Under the pieces are notes generated by a model. It was not told the DNA's origin and searched no databases. It worked only from the letters and a program-made list of their open reading frames with translations. Shown here piece by piece: positions 50,558-60,649 of a DNA stretch of 64,000 nt. The DNA comes from Elizabethkingia occulta. Lineage in GTDB: Bacteria > Bacteroidota > Bacteroidia > Flavobacteriales > Weeksellaceae. The position numbers and the translations under genes are program-made. The stretch is from assembly GCF_002023715.1 (NCBI RefSeq), contig NZ_MAHX01000007.1, forward strand, positions 186,001 through 250,000, given 5' to 3'. Position 1 is the stretch's first letter. Each line of letters begins with the position of its first letter.

Positions 50558-52975
50558 ATGCTCCGTAACTGGCTGAAAATAGCTTTTACCCATTATAAAA
50601 AGAACTGGCTTTCCACAGTCATTAATTTTTTTGGTTTGGCCATAGGACTTACCAGCTTTATGCTTATTCTGATGCATTGGGAAGATGAAGAATCTTTTGA
50701 AAACTGGAATCCTAAAAAAGAGAATATTTATTTTTTTCAGGGTTATTATAAAAAGGATAATGTTTATGGTAATAATACTTCATACCTGGTCGCTAAGCGC
50801 GCCAAAGACATCATACCAGAAATTGAAGATTATGTATTGATAAATGGTTCCGGATATGCTGGAATAGCAACTTCAGATAATAAATCTGTGTACATTGAAG
50901 GAGGGATGTCTGTATCACCATCTTTTTTTAAACTATTTCCTTTCAAAATTTTATCTGGAAATGGGAAAAATGCTTTACTTGAAACGAATTCTATAGCAAT
51001 ATCAAATACCGTTAGCCAAAAACTTTTTGGAACTACAAATGCCATCGGAAAAACTTTAACTTATGAGAATAATCAACTTGTAGTAACAGCAGTTTATGAG
51101 TTGCCAAAAGGAAATACAGAAATTAATCCTGAATTTATATTTCTTTCAAAACAGTATGCAAATGCTGTAAAGGATCCGGGAGACGGGTGGGGAAATAATA
51201 GTTATGGATGTTTCTTCCTGTTCAAAGACAATGCATCCACTGAAGCTGTACGTCAGAAGGTAGTAAAAGATATTTTTGAATATCGAGCGAAAATGTTTGG
51301 TGATAAAGGTATGAGTGCTGAAAAGTATTTGGAACTCTATGGGCCTAATAATGTAGAATTTACCCGATTGGATAAAATGAAATTGCATGCCAAAGCTTCC
51401 TGGTTTGGTGGTGGGGACTATAAGCTTATTCTTATTTTATTTAGTTTATCTGTATTGTTACTGCTGATGTCAGCCATTAATTTCATTAATCTGAAAACCG
51501 CTCAGGCTTCACAACGGGCTAAAGAAATAGGCGTAAGAAAAGCCCTGGGAAGTAGCAAATCACAGCTGATTGGGCAATTTTTACTCGAAACCTTTATAAT
51601 CACGTTTGCTGCTTATTTATTTTCATTAGCCCTTACAGAAGCTGCATTGCCATTTTTTGGTAAGTTTTTAAATAAAGAAATTCATTTTCAAAATGACTTT
51701 TATTTATACTCAATGGTTATTGTTATTGCGATTTCGTTAGTATCAGGGAGCATTCCGGCTTTATATCTGTCTAACTTCAAAGCCATAGATACACTGAAAG
51801 GAAATTTTGCACGCAGCAAAAATGGTATTTGGCTCAGAAATTCAATTTTAGGACTTCAATTGGTTATTTCTTCATTCTTTATTATCGGCAGCTTTATTAT
51901 CAATAATCAGGTTACCTACATGATGAATAAAGATCTGGGCTTCGATGGGAATCAGTTATATACAATCAATTTTAATCAGGATTCTAAAAAGCCATGGATG
52001 AAATATGAGCTTCTAAAATCCGAACTGAAAAAAATAGAAGGGGTCAAAAGTGTGACTTTTGGTGAAGCTTTACCAGGATATAATGGCCGTAATACTTCCA
52101 ACGTAGACTGGCATAATGAATCGGTTGAGGCGCAGCATGGTTCTTTGGATTTTGGATTTTTAGAAGCTATGAAAGTAAAATTGCTTGCAGGTAGATTTCT
52201 TTCTCCAAAGTTATCATCGGATACTATTAATTCAGCTATTGTCAATGAAGCTTTTGTACGAAAATTTGGATGGAAAAATAATGAAGTTTTTAATCATCAG
52301 GTTGCACCGGGATTCGATACTATAAAATATAATATTGTAGGAATAGTTAAAGACTTTAATGTGTTTAATCCAAGAGCTGAAATAGAGCCTATGATATTTT
52401 TTCATTACAGAGAAACCGATTGGAAGCGTTATGACCTTAACAGAGTTATTTTAGGATTCGATCCAAATAATATGTTATCCACTCAGCAAAGAGTAAAATC
52501 CTATTGGGAGAAAAATATAGAGCCCGGTTATCCTTTTAACGGTGATTTCATCAATAAAAAATTTGCTAAAACCTTTGTGAAATACCAGAAACAGCAGACT
52601 CTTTTTAATATCTTAAATACAATGGTTTTAATAATAGCGCTACTGGGGCTTTTCGCTTTATCATCTTTAATGATTGAACAAAAACTGAAGGATGTCGCTA
52701 TTAAAAAAGCATTGGGAGCATCAGATAGCACACTGATAAAAGATCTGACTAAGAAATTCCTTTGGATAACTCTAATAGCTGTTTTAGTTAGTATTCCGAT
52801 CAGCTACTACTTCATGAATGAATGGCTGAAAGACTTTGCTTATCGTATAGAGATGCCTTGGTGGCCATATATTCTGAGCTTGGTAATTCTGTTGTTACTG
52901 ACATTTCTGGTGGTGAGTATAAAAGCATACCGCGCTACCAAAGTAGAGCTGGTAAAATACCTGAAATACGAATAA
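50558..52975 (+). CDS. FtsX/MacB-type ABC permease 1
   Basis: An 805-aa inner-membrane permease with duplicated MacB_PCD-FtsX architecture: TM1 (about 19-40), first periplasmic domain (about 41-288), TM2-4 (about 290-400) with the coupling segment TAQASQRAKEIGVRKALGSS, TM5 (about 428-450), second periplasmic domain, then TM6-8 (about 685-790) with KLKDVAIKKALGASDS. The C-terminal 55 residues are nearly identical in all copies. The MLILMHWEDEESFENWNP segment groups it with permease 2. It is likely powered by the adjacent ATPase and coupled to the HlyD adaptor. The substrate is unknown; peptides or lipopeptides are plausible. Confidence 0.9.
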   Translation: MLRNWLKIAFTHYKKNWLSTVINFFGLAIGLTSFMLILMHWEDEESFENWNPKKENIYFFQGYYKKDNVYGNNTSYLVAKRAKDIIPEIEDYVLINGSGYAGIATSDNKSVYIEGGMSVSPSFFKLFPFKILSGNGKNALLETNSIAISNTVSQKLFGTTNAIGKTLTYENNQLVVTAVYELPKGNTEINPEFIFLSKQYANAVKDPGDGWGNNSYGCFFLFKDNASTEAVRQKVVKDIFEYRAKMFGDKGMSAEKYLELYGPNNVEFTRLDKMKLHAKASWFGGGDYKLILILFSLSVLLLLMSAINFINLKTAQASQRAKEIGVRKALGSSKSQLIGQFLLETFIITFAAYLFSLALTEAALPFFGKFLNKEIHFQNDFYLYSMVIVIAISLVSGSIPALYLSNFKAIDTLKGNFARSKNGIWLRNSILGLQLVISSFFIIGSFIINNQVTYMMNKDLGFDGNQLYTINFNQDSKKPWMKYELLKSELKKIEGVKSVTFGEALPGYNGRNTSNVDWHNESVEAQHGSLDFGFLEAMKVKLLAGRFLSPKLSSDTINSAIVNEAFVRKFGWKNNEVFNHQVAPGFDTIKYNIVGIVKDFNVFNPRAEIEPMIFFHYRETDWKRYDLNRVILGFDPNNMLSTQQRVKSYWEKNIEPGYPFNGDFINKKFAKTFVKYQKQQTLFNILNTMVLIIALLGLFALSSLMIEQKLKDVAIKKALGASDSTLIKDLTKKFLWITLIAVLVSIPISYYFMNEWLKDFAYRIEMPWWPYILSLVILLLLTFLVVSIKAYRATKVELVKYLKYE

Positions 52976-53078
52976 TGCTAAGTACGAAATACGAAGTTAG
53001 AAGTTAGAATTACAAATTTAGAAATTAGAGGTTAGAGAGTTAACCATTTACAATTAATCTATTAACCATTAGGTAATT
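52976..53078 (+). repeat. Spacer 2, permease 1-2
   Basis: Contains AAGTACGAAATACGAAGTTAG, TTAGAATTACAAATTTAG, AAATTAGAGGTTAGAGAG and TTAACCATT twice, ending in TTAGGTAATTATG with the next start codon. Confidence 0.7.
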
Positions 53079-55493
53079 ATGTTAAAGAACTGGCTGAAAA
53101 TAGCATTTACACAATACAAAAAGAACTGGCTTTCTACAGTAATCAATCTGTTTGGGTTAACGATTGGGCTTACTGGCTTTATGCTCATCCTGATGCACTG
53201 GCAGGATGAAGAATCATATGAAGTATGGAATCCCGGTAAAGAAAATATCTATTTTCTGGAAAACGGGATGGGGAAAAATTTTGGTATCTGGAGTTCTTCT
53301 ACTCAGGCAGAAATGCGTTATGGAAAGGAAAAAGTAAGCGGTATTCAGGACTATCTTCTAATAAATCCTTTTCAAAATAATGAGCGTGTTAGTTTCGGTT
53401 CTAAGGTTTCCAATCCTGTAAAATATACAACATCAGACAGTTTTTTCAGATTTTTTCCTTTTAAAAAGCTTGCCGGTTCCTATAAAGATATTTTTAAAAA
53501 TACTCATGTTGCTGCTATTTCTGCAGAAACAGCTCAACAGCTATTTGGTAATAATTATCAGGATGCTGTAGGTAAAACAATCGTATCCGACCAGAATAAA
53601 TATGTTATTGCTGCCGTATATGAACTCCCAAAAGGAAATTCGGTCATTAAGCCAGGACTACTTGTAAGAGATGGGTTTCTGAACGGAAATGAAGAAAATT
53701 GGGGAGATTATAATTATGCAGGCTTTTTTATGATAAAGCCCAATGCGGATATCACAAAGGTAAATACAGATCTTAATAAAATGCTTTACGACTACAAGGT
53801 TGCCAAGGATATGAAGATCATGAATAAAACAGTTCAGGAATATGAAGCTGCAATTGGTGGTAAAGCAGAGCTCTTTATCACAAGGCTGGACAGAATGAAA
53901 CTCGAGGCCAAGGGTGGAGGTTTGGAAAAAGCAGATAAAAAGAATATTTATATACTGTTGGGACTTTCAGTTATCATTGTATTATTATCTGCTATTAATT
54001 TTATTAATCTAAAGACAGCACAAGCCTCGCAGCGTGCGAAAGAAGTAGGTGTACGTCGTGTAATGGGTGGAACAACCTGGCAGTTAACAGGTCAGTTTTT
54101 ATTGGAGACATTACTTATATGCATGACTGCTTATTTGTTGGCAACAGCTTTTGCAGAAATACTATTGCCGGCTTATAATAAATTTCTGGGTAAAGAGATC
54201 AAGTTATCTAATGCTAATGTCTTTATCTATTCACTTGTAATGTTGCTTATTACTAGTATAGTTTCAGGACTTATTCCGGCTGTTTATCTGGCGAATTTCA
54301 AACCGATTAATACGCTTAAAGGTAATTTTTCCAGAAGTAAACATGGTATATGGCTTAGAAACGGTATCCTGACAATACAGCTTGTGATTTCGTCATTCTT
54401 TATTATATCAATATTAATTATCAATGCTCAGGTTAATCATATGCTGAATAAAAATCTGGGGTTCAATGGTGATCAGGTCATTAATATTGATTTTCTGAAA
54501 CAAGTTGACAAACCCTATCAAAAATATGAATTGCTCAGACAGCAGCTTCCAAAAATAAAAGGTGTAGAAGGTGTTACTTACACCAAGCAACGTATGGGAA
54601 TGGGGAGTGCCGGAAATTCAAATGTTAACTATATGAACAAAAGTATTATGGCTAACCATGGATCTGTAGACCTTAACTTTTTTAAATTTTTTGAAATAAA
54701 AATTGTAGAAGGCCGGGACTTCGATCCAAAATTATCTTCAGACACATTATCCTCTACAATTGTGAATCAGGCTTTTATCAAAGAAATGGGCTGGACTCCC
54801 AAAGAGGCTATAGGAAAAGAAGTACGTCCGGGATTTGATAGTATAAGATATAAAATTGTAGGTGTAGCACAGGATTACAATCAGGAAAGTGTTGCCAATA
54901 AGGTAGCGTCTGTTATTTATTTCAACTATGGACGTAACTGGAATAAAAGTAATATCAATAATATTATGGTAAAGCTTTCCGGTGATAATATACCGGAAAC
55001 CATAAGTAACATCCAGGATTACTGGCAGAAAGAAATAGAACCGGGGTATCCGTTTCAGTATCAGTTTCTTAATAAACAATTTGCTAAAACATATGATAGT
55101 TACAAAAAACAGAGATTACTATTCAGTATTCTCAATGCTATGGTGCTTGTTGTAGCACTGTTAGGATTGTTTGCTTTATCTTCTTTAATGATTGATCAGA
55201 AGCTGAAAGATGTAGCCATCAAAAAAACATTGGGAGCATCGGATAGTATACTGATAAAAGATCTGACAAAAAGATTTCTTTTGATTGCTACACTGGCAGT
55301 ATTCTTAAGTATTCCATTGAGTTATTACTTTATGAATGAATGGCTGAAAGACTTTGCCTACCGGATTGAGATGCCGTGGTGGCCATATGTTATGAGTCTG
55401 GTAATCCTACTGTTGCTAACCTTCTTTGTTGTGAGTATTAAAGCATACCGTGCGACCAAAGTAGATTTGGTGAAGTATCTTAAATACGAATGA
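53079..55493 (+). CDS. FtsX/MacB-type ABC permease 2
   Basis: An 804-aa paralogue with the same eight-helix, two-periplasmic-domain layout. The first 60 residues are close to permease 1 (MLILMHWQDEESYEVWNPGKENIYFLE), but the periplasmic domains differ widely (for example MGKNFGIWSSSTQAEMRYGKEKVSGIQDY). Coupling segments TAQASQRAKEVGVRRVMGG and KLKDVAIKKTLGASDS are kept. The last 31 codons and 60 nt beyond the stop are almost identical in DNA to those of permease 3, while the preceding codons are not, indicating gene conversion. Confidence 0.9.
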   Translation: MLKNWLKIAFTQYKKNWLSTVINLFGLTIGLTGFMLILMHWQDEESYEVWNPGKENIYFLENGMGKNFGIWSSSTQAEMRYGKEKVSGIQDYLLINPFQNNERVSFGSKVSNPVKYTTSDSFFRFFPFKKLAGSYKDIFKNTHVAAISAETAQQLFGNNYQDAVGKTIVSDQNKYVIAAVYELPKGNSVIKPGLLVRDGFLNGNEENWGDYNYAGFFMIKPNADITKVNTDLNKMLYDYKVAKDMKIMNKTVQEYEAAIGGKAELFITRLDRMKLEAKGGGLEKADKKNIYILLGLSVIIVLLSAINFINLKTAQASQRAKEVGVRRVMGGTTWQLTGQFLLETLLICMTAYLLATAFAEILLPAYNKFLGKEIKLSNANVFIYSLVMLLITSIVSGLIPAVYLANFKPINTLKGNFSRSKHGIWLRNGILTIQLVISSFFIISILIINAQVNHMLNKNLGFNGDQVINIDFLKQVDKPYQKYELLRQQLPKIKGVEGVTYTKQRMGMGSAGNSNVNYMNKSIMANHGSVDLNFFKFFEIKIVEGRDFDPKLSSDTLSSTIVNQAFIKEMGWTPKEAIGKEVRPGFDSIRYKIVGVAQDYNQESVANKVASVIYFNYGRNWNKSNINNIMVKLSGDNIPETISNIQDYWQKEIEPGYPFQYQFLNKQFAKTYDSYKKQRLLFSILNAMVLVVALLGLFALSSLMIDQKLKDVAIKKTLGASDSILIKDLTKRFLLIATLAVFLSIPLSYYFMNEWLKDFAYRIEMPWWPYVMSLVILLLLTFFVVSIKAYRATKVDLVKYLKYE

Positions 55494-55615
55494 TAGTAAG
55501 TACGAGGTTAGAAGTTAGAATTACGAATTTAGAAATTAGAGGTTGGAAAATTAATCATTCATAATTGACCATTACGAAATACGAAGTTAGAAAATTAACC
55601 ATTAATAATTAACCA
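55494..55615 (+). repeat. Spacer 3, permease 2-3
   Basis: Longest regular spacer (122 nt): TAGTAAGTACGAGGTTAGAA, GAATTACGAATTTAGAAATTAG, AATTAATCATTCATAATTGACC, a second ACGAAATACGAAGTTAG, then TTAACCATTAATAATTAACC. It lacks the AGGTAATTATG end present before permeases 2 and 4. Confidence 0.7.
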
Positions 55616-58036
55616 TTGATACAGAACTGGCTAAAAATAGCATTTACGAACTACAAAAGAAACTGGGTTTCAACACTAATTAATCTTTTAGGATTAACTG
55701 TTGGGTTTACTGTTTTCATTTTGATATTTCTAAACTGGCAGGACGAGAAAAGTTATGAAAGCTGGGTGCCGGGTAAGGAGAATATCTATTTGGTAGAAAA
55801 TAATAATGCCATTTTTGGATATATGGCAGTATCAAGCTATCCAGAGTTATATGTTTCCAAAGAAAAGTTCAGTGAGATAGAAGATTATACTATAGCCGGT
55901 ATTTGGAAAGGGAAATATAAACTAATTTATAAAGACAAATCTGCTTATGCTGAGGAGGCTAGCGCTATAGATTCCTATTTCGAATTCTTTCCTCATGAAG
56001 CAATAGCAGGAAGCTTTAAAAATGCTATTAGCGATGAAAATAAAATAGCTCTTTCCGAAAAAACAGCGAAGATGCTTTTCGGTACAGAATATAAAAACTG
56101 TATAGGTAAGGTAATAAAAAAAGATAGTGATAATAAATCGTATGTTGTAACGGCTGTATATAAGTATACGGATAATAATAGTGTATTTAAATCCGATTAT
56201 ATTATTAAGACGCCGGGACTTGATAATGCTAATGGTTGGAGTAATTATAGCTATATAGGTTTTTTTAAAGTAAAACCTGAAACTGATATCAAAAATCTGG
56301 AAAAAAAGCTTACAGATCAGATGGCTGTAGAGGAGAAAAAGAATTCTGAGAAATGGCGTGAAAAGTATGATGAAAAAGATAAAACACTCGTTTCTCTTGT
56401 TCCTTTAAATACCATGAAATTGGATGCAAAGAGTGAAGGAATTGAAAAAGGAGATAAAAAATCTATTCTAATCTTATTAAGCCTGTCAGCTCTTATTCTT
56501 ACACTATCCGGAATTAATCTGATTAATCTGAAAACAGCTCAGGCTTCTCAACGAGCAAAAGAAGTAGGAGTAAGAAAAGCCATAGGAGATTCCAGATTCG
56601 GAGTTATTCTTCAGTTTTTATTCGAGAATGCAATAGTCTGTATTGTAGCCTATTTATTGTCTTTTGTTGTAATAGAATTTTTACTTCCCTCTTACAATAA
56701 ATTTTTAGGAAAAGAAATAAGTATGGATAATACCAATGTTATAGTCTATTCAGCGCTTTTATTGCTTCTGTTTATATTTTTATCCGGTATTATACCAGCT
56801 CTTTATTTATCGAACTTCCAACCTATTAATACACTAAAGGGAAATTTCTCCAGAAGTAAGCATGGTGTATGGCTAAGAAACTCTATCCTTACACTGCAGT
56901 TGATTATTTCTTCATTCTTTATTGTCTGTTCTTTTATAATTCATAGCCAGGTTCAGTATATGTTAAATAAGGATCTGGGATTCAAGGGAGATCAGGTTGT
57001 TCAGATAGATTTTAAAAAAACCAATTACAGAGACGATTATAATTATAAAAAATACCTGAGACTAAAGGCGGAAATATCTAAAATATCCGGAGTTCAGGAG
57101 ATTACAGGATCTGTTCTTTCATTAGGTAATGGTGTAAGAAATTCATCATCTGTGAAAAATGTTCTGGACACTACCAAGAATATTAATAATGTAGGAAATG
57201 GTGGGATAGATTATAATTATTTTCAGTTTTACAAAATAAAATTTGCAAGCGGAAGAAATATTGATATTCATAAAACTTCAGATACGATTTCCGGAGCGGT
57301 AGCCAACGAAACATTTGTGAAAATGATGGGATGGAACAATCAACAGGCCTTAGGAAAAGAAGTATATCCAGGCTGGGATGGCAAGAAAAAATATAAAATT
57401 CTCGGTGTTGTTAAAGACTTCTATGTAACAGGTGTAGACAAGCCTATAGATCCAATATTATTCTATAACTACGACAGAACCTATATTAAAAATAGCCTGA
57501 CAGGTTTGCAAATCAAACTTTCAGGTAATGACATTAACGGGACTATAAAACGTATTGAAGAATTCTGGAATACAAAAGCAGAACCCGGATATCCATTCGA
57601 GTATACATTTGTAGACAAATCTTTTGCAAGAACATTTACTAAATATGAAAAACAAAAAATTCTTTTTTCTATTTTAAATTCTGTGGTTTTGGTTGTCGCA
57701 TTATCAGGACTCTTTGCCTTATCCAGCCTGATGATTGATCAGAAATTAAAAGAAGTGGCTATCAAAAAAACAATGGGAGCTTCGGATAGCATATTGATAA
57801 GAGATCTTACGAAGAGATACTTATGGCTGACAGCATTAGCAGTACTAATTAGTATACCAATTAGTTATTACTTTATGAATGAATGGCTGAAAGACTTTGC
57901 TTATCGGATTGAGATGCCCTGGTGGCCGTATGTTCTGAGTTTTGTAATCCTACTGTTGCTAACCTTCTTTGTTGTGAGTATTAAAGCATACCGTGCGACC
58001 AAAGTAGATTTGGTGAAGTATCTGAAATACGAATGA
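55616..58036 (+). CDS. FtsX/MacB-type ABC permease 3 (TTG start)
   Basis: An 806-aa paralogue. The start codon is TTG: TTG-ATA-CAG-AAC-TGG aligns codon for codon with ATG-xxx-xxx-AAC-TGG of every other copy, and no ATG is available. TM1 and the following ILIFLNWQDEKSYESWVPGKENIY place it with permeases 4-6 rather than 1-2. The coupling segment reads TAQASQRAKEVGVRKAIGDS, and the second is KLKEVAIKKTMGASDS. The frame is intact to the conserved YLKYE end, so it should be functional, perhaps with reduced translation. Confidence 0.88.
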   Translation: MIQNWLKIAFTNYKRNWVSTLINLLGLTVGFTVFILIFLNWQDEKSYESWVPGKENIYLVENNNAIFGYMAVSSYPELYVSKEKFSEIEDYTIAGIWKGKYKLIYKDKSAYAEEASAIDSYFEFFPHEAIAGSFKNAISDENKIALSEKTAKMLFGTEYKNCIGKVIKKDSDNKSYVVTAVYKYTDNNSVFKSDYIIKTPGLDNANGWSNYSYIGFFKVKPETDIKNLEKKLTDQMAVEEKKNSEKWREKYDEKDKTLVSLVPLNTMKLDAKSEGIEKGDKKSILILLSLSALILTLSGINLINLKTAQASQRAKEVGVRKAIGDSRFGVILQFLFENAIVCIVAYLLSFVVIEFLLPSYNKFLGKEISMDNTNVIVYSALLLLLFIFLSGIIPALYLSNFQPINTLKGNFSRSKHGVWLRNSILTLQLIISSFFIVCSFIIHSQVQYMLNKDLGFKGDQVVQIDFKKTNYRDDYNYKKYLRLKAEISKISGVQEITGSVLSLGNGVRNSSSVKNVLDTTKNINNVGNGGIDYNYFQFYKIKFASGRNIDIHKTSDTISGAVANETFVKMMGWNNQQALGKEVYPGWDGKKKYKILGVVKDFYVTGVDKPIDPILFYNYDRTYIKNSLTGLQIKLSGNDINGTIKRIEEFWNTKAEPGYPFEYTFVDKSFARTFTKYEKQKILFSILNSVVLVVALSGLFALSSLMIDQKLKEVAIKKTMGASDSILIRDLTKRYLWLTALAVLISIPISYYFMNEWLKDFAYRIEMPWWPYVLSFVILLLLTFFVVSIKAYRATKVDLVKYLKYE

Positions 58037-58131
58037 TAGTAAGTACGAAGTTAGAAGTTAGAATTACGAATTTAGAATTTAGAGGTTAGAAAATTAACGA
58101 CTTATAATTAATCATTAACCATTAGGTAATT
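58037..58131 (+). repeat. Spacer 4, permease 3-4
   Basis: 95 nt; its first 60 nt match spacer 3 with three differences (TAGTAAGTACGAAGTTAGAA onward). It ends TTAACCATTAGGTAATTATG, the same as spacer 2. Confidence 0.72.
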
Positions 58132-60561
58132 ATGTTTAAAAACTGGATTAAAATAGCATTTAGCAATTATAAAAAGAACTGGCTTACTACCCTTATCAAC
58201 CTTTTGGGGCTGTCTGTGGGGCTAACTGTATTCCTGTTGGTATTCCTGAATTGGCAGGACGAAAAATCCTATGAAAAATGGGTGCCTGAAGGAGATAATG
58301 TGTATTATGTCGAAAGAGTTTTTGATCACAAAGATTTTAATGCTGTATGCAGCTATCCTTTTCTGGAAGTGCCATCAAAAACATTCCCGGAGATTCAGAA
58401 TTTTTCAGTGATTAATTATTGGGCAAACAATAAATCCCGACTTTTAACGGACGGTCATTCCAGTTATAATAGCTCTGCTGAAGTATCAGAAGGTTTCTTC
58501 AAGGTTCTTCCTTTTCCTCTCGTAGCGGGTAGCTATAATAATCTTTTTGTGGATGAAAATTCAATAGCATTATCCGAAGATGTTGCAAAACAGCTTTTCG
58601 GGGATAGCTACAAAGAGAGTATTGGAAAGACCGTTACAAAAGATGAAAGCGGTAAAAAAGCTGTTGTACAGGCTATTTACAAACTTCCTGCAGAAGAAGA
58701 GAATACTATTTTCAGACCCGGCTTCGTCGTAAGAAATTCTAATATAGATTCTAATAAAAATGTATGGAGTAATAACAGCTTCTTTGGTTTTTTCCGTGTA
58801 AAGCCAGGTACAAATATTTCGGAACTGGAGAAAAAACTATCTGCAATACAGACAAGACAGCAAAATATTGAGCTTAAACAGTCAGGCTGGCCAGAAATGA
58901 AAAGTCCAATAGAAATACGCCTGGTAAACATAAAAAAAATGAGGCTGGATGCTAAAAGTGGTGGGCTTGAAGGTACAGACAAAAAATCAATCTTGATTTT
59001 GCTGTCCTTATCAGGGCTTATTATGATACTTTCTGCTATTAATTTTATCAATCTCAATACAGCTCAGGCATCACAAAGAGCAAAAGAAGTAGGCATTCGA
59101 AAATCATTTGGGAGTTCCAAAGGACAATTGGTTATACAATTCTTACTGGAGACCTTTATAATTTATATCACTGCATTCTTTATATCACTGATTCTTCTGG
59201 AGCTTTTATTACCTCTTTACGGTAAATTTCTCAACAAGATAATAAAGATAGGTGATCCTGTTGTTTATCTGTATACAGTATTAATTGTCTCTGTATTTGC
59301 ATTTATTTCCGGAATTGTTCCTGCAATATATCTTTCCGGTTTCAAGCCAATTCAAACACTTAAAGGGAACTTTTCCAGAAGTAAACATGGTATATGGTTA
59401 CGTAATTCTATTTTGACCTTGCAAATTATTATTTCTTCATTTTTTATTATATCCTCTTTCGTTGTCTATAAGCAGGTTGATCATATGATGCAGAAAGATT
59501 TAGGCTTTCATGGTGAACAGGTTTACCAGCTTAATTTTAATAAAATATCTTGGGAAAATAATTATAATATGAAGAAGTACCAGTTGTATAGTGAGAAGAT
59601 AAAACACTTTCCTGGTGTCATAGATGTTACAGGGTCTTCTCAGACTTTAGGAAACGGTGTTAACAGTACAACAGGCATTAAGTATAAAAGAGATTCTACA
59701 AAGTCCGTGGATGTTGGTGTAGGTGCTATAGATCTGAACTTTACAAAGTTTTATAAAATTAAATTCCTTTCGGGAAGAGATTTTAATCCAAAATTAACTA
59801 CAGATACAACAAAGGCAATTGTAGTAAATGAAGCCTTTGTCCAAAAAATAGGATGGAATAATCAGGAAGCCATTGGTAAAGAAATGACAAGTAATACGGA
59901 TAGTAAAGCCCGAAACATGGTCATAATCGGGGTTGTAAAGGATATGAATTTTGCTGATGTACAGTATAAAATTGACCCGATAATGTTTTTTAATTACGAT
60001 AGGTACTGGACCAGAAATAATCTAATCAGTTTACAAATCAAATTATCCGGTGAAAATATCAATGAAAATCTGACCAGAATCAAAAAATATTGGGAAACAG
60101 AAGTAGAACCGGGATATCCGTTCCGAGGAGAATTTGTCAATAAACAGTTTGCCAGAACCTTTGAGAAGTATGAAAAACAGCGCACTTTGTTTTCGATTCT
60201 GAATGCTATCGTTCTGTTAGTAGCTCTTTTAGGACTGTTTGCACTATCCAGCTTAATGATAGAACAAAAGCTGAAGGATGTTGCCATTAAGAAAACATTA
60301 GGTGCATCAGACAGTATACTGATAAAGGATCTGACTAAGAAATTCCTTTGGATAACACTGATAGCTGTTTTAATTAGTATTCCGGTTAGTTACTACTTTA
60401 TGAATGAATGGTTGAAAGGTTTTGCTTATCGTATAGAAATGCCGTGGTGGCCATATATTTTAAGCTTGGCAATCCTTTTATTGCTGACAATTCTTGTGGT
60501 AAGTATCAAAGCCTACAGGGCAACCAAAGTAGAACTGATAAAATATTTGAAATACGAATAA
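58132..60561 (+). CDS. FtsX/MacB-type ABC permease 4
   Basis: An 809-aa paralogue with the same layout. It begins MFKNWIKIAFSNYKKNWLTT and has LVFLNWQDEKSYEKWVPEGDNVYYVE, close to permeases 5 and 6. It differs in the first periplasmic domain (RVFDHKDFNAVCSYPFLEVPSKTFPEIQNF). The coupling helix TAQASQRAKEVGIRKSFGSS is slightly changed, and the C-terminus shows WLKGFAYRIEMPWWPY, a single Gly for the Asp found in the others. The 3' end and start of its spacer resemble permease 1 in DNA. Confidence 0.9.
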   Translation: MFKNWIKIAFSNYKKNWLTTLINLLGLSVGLTVFLLVFLNWQDEKSYEKWVPEGDNVYYVERVFDHKDFNAVCSYPFLEVPSKTFPEIQNFSVINYWANNKSRLLTDGHSSYNSSAEVSEGFFKVLPFPLVAGSYNNLFVDENSIALSEDVAKQLFGDSYKESIGKTVTKDESGKKAVVQAIYKLPAEEENTIFRPGFVVRNSNIDSNKNVWSNNSFFGFFRVKPGTNISELEKKLSAIQTRQQNIELKQSGWPEMKSPIEIRLVNIKKMRLDAKSGGLEGTDKKSILILLSLSGLIMILSAINFINLNTAQASQRAKEVGIRKSFGSSKGQLVIQFLLETFIIYITAFFISLILLELLLPLYGKFLNKIIKIGDPVVYLYTVLIVSVFAFISGIVPAIYLSGFKPIQTLKGNFSRSKHGIWLRNSILTLQIIISSFFIISSFVVYKQVDHMMQKDLGFHGEQVYQLNFNKISWENNYNMKKYQLYSEKIKHFPGVIDVTGSSQTLGNGVNSTTGIKYKRDSTKSVDVGVGAIDLNFTKFYKIKFLSGRDFNPKLTTDTTKAIVVNEAFVQKIGWNNQEAIGKEMTSNTDSKARNMVIIGVVKDMNFADVQYKIDPIMFFNYDRYWTRNNLISLQIKLSGENINENLTRIKKYWETEVEPGYPFRGEFVNKQFARTFEKYEKQRTLFSILNAIVLLVALLGLFALSSLMIEQKLKDVAIKKTLGASDSILIKDLTKKFLWITLIAVLISIPVSYYFMNEWLKGFAYRIEMPWWPYILSLAILLLLTILVVSIKAYRATKVELIKYLKYE

Positions 60562-60649
60562 TGCTAAGTACGAAATTAGAATTACGAAGTTAGAAGTTTG
60601 AATTACTAAAATTTACCATTGACAATTAATCATTAACAATTAGCTAATT
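60562..60649 (+). repeat. Spacer 5, permease 4-5
   Basis: 88 nt: AATGCTAAGTACGAAATTAG (as after permease 1), TTACGAAGTTAGAAGTTTG, then CATTGACAATTAATCATT, ending AACAATTAGCTAATTATG. Confidence 0.7.
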
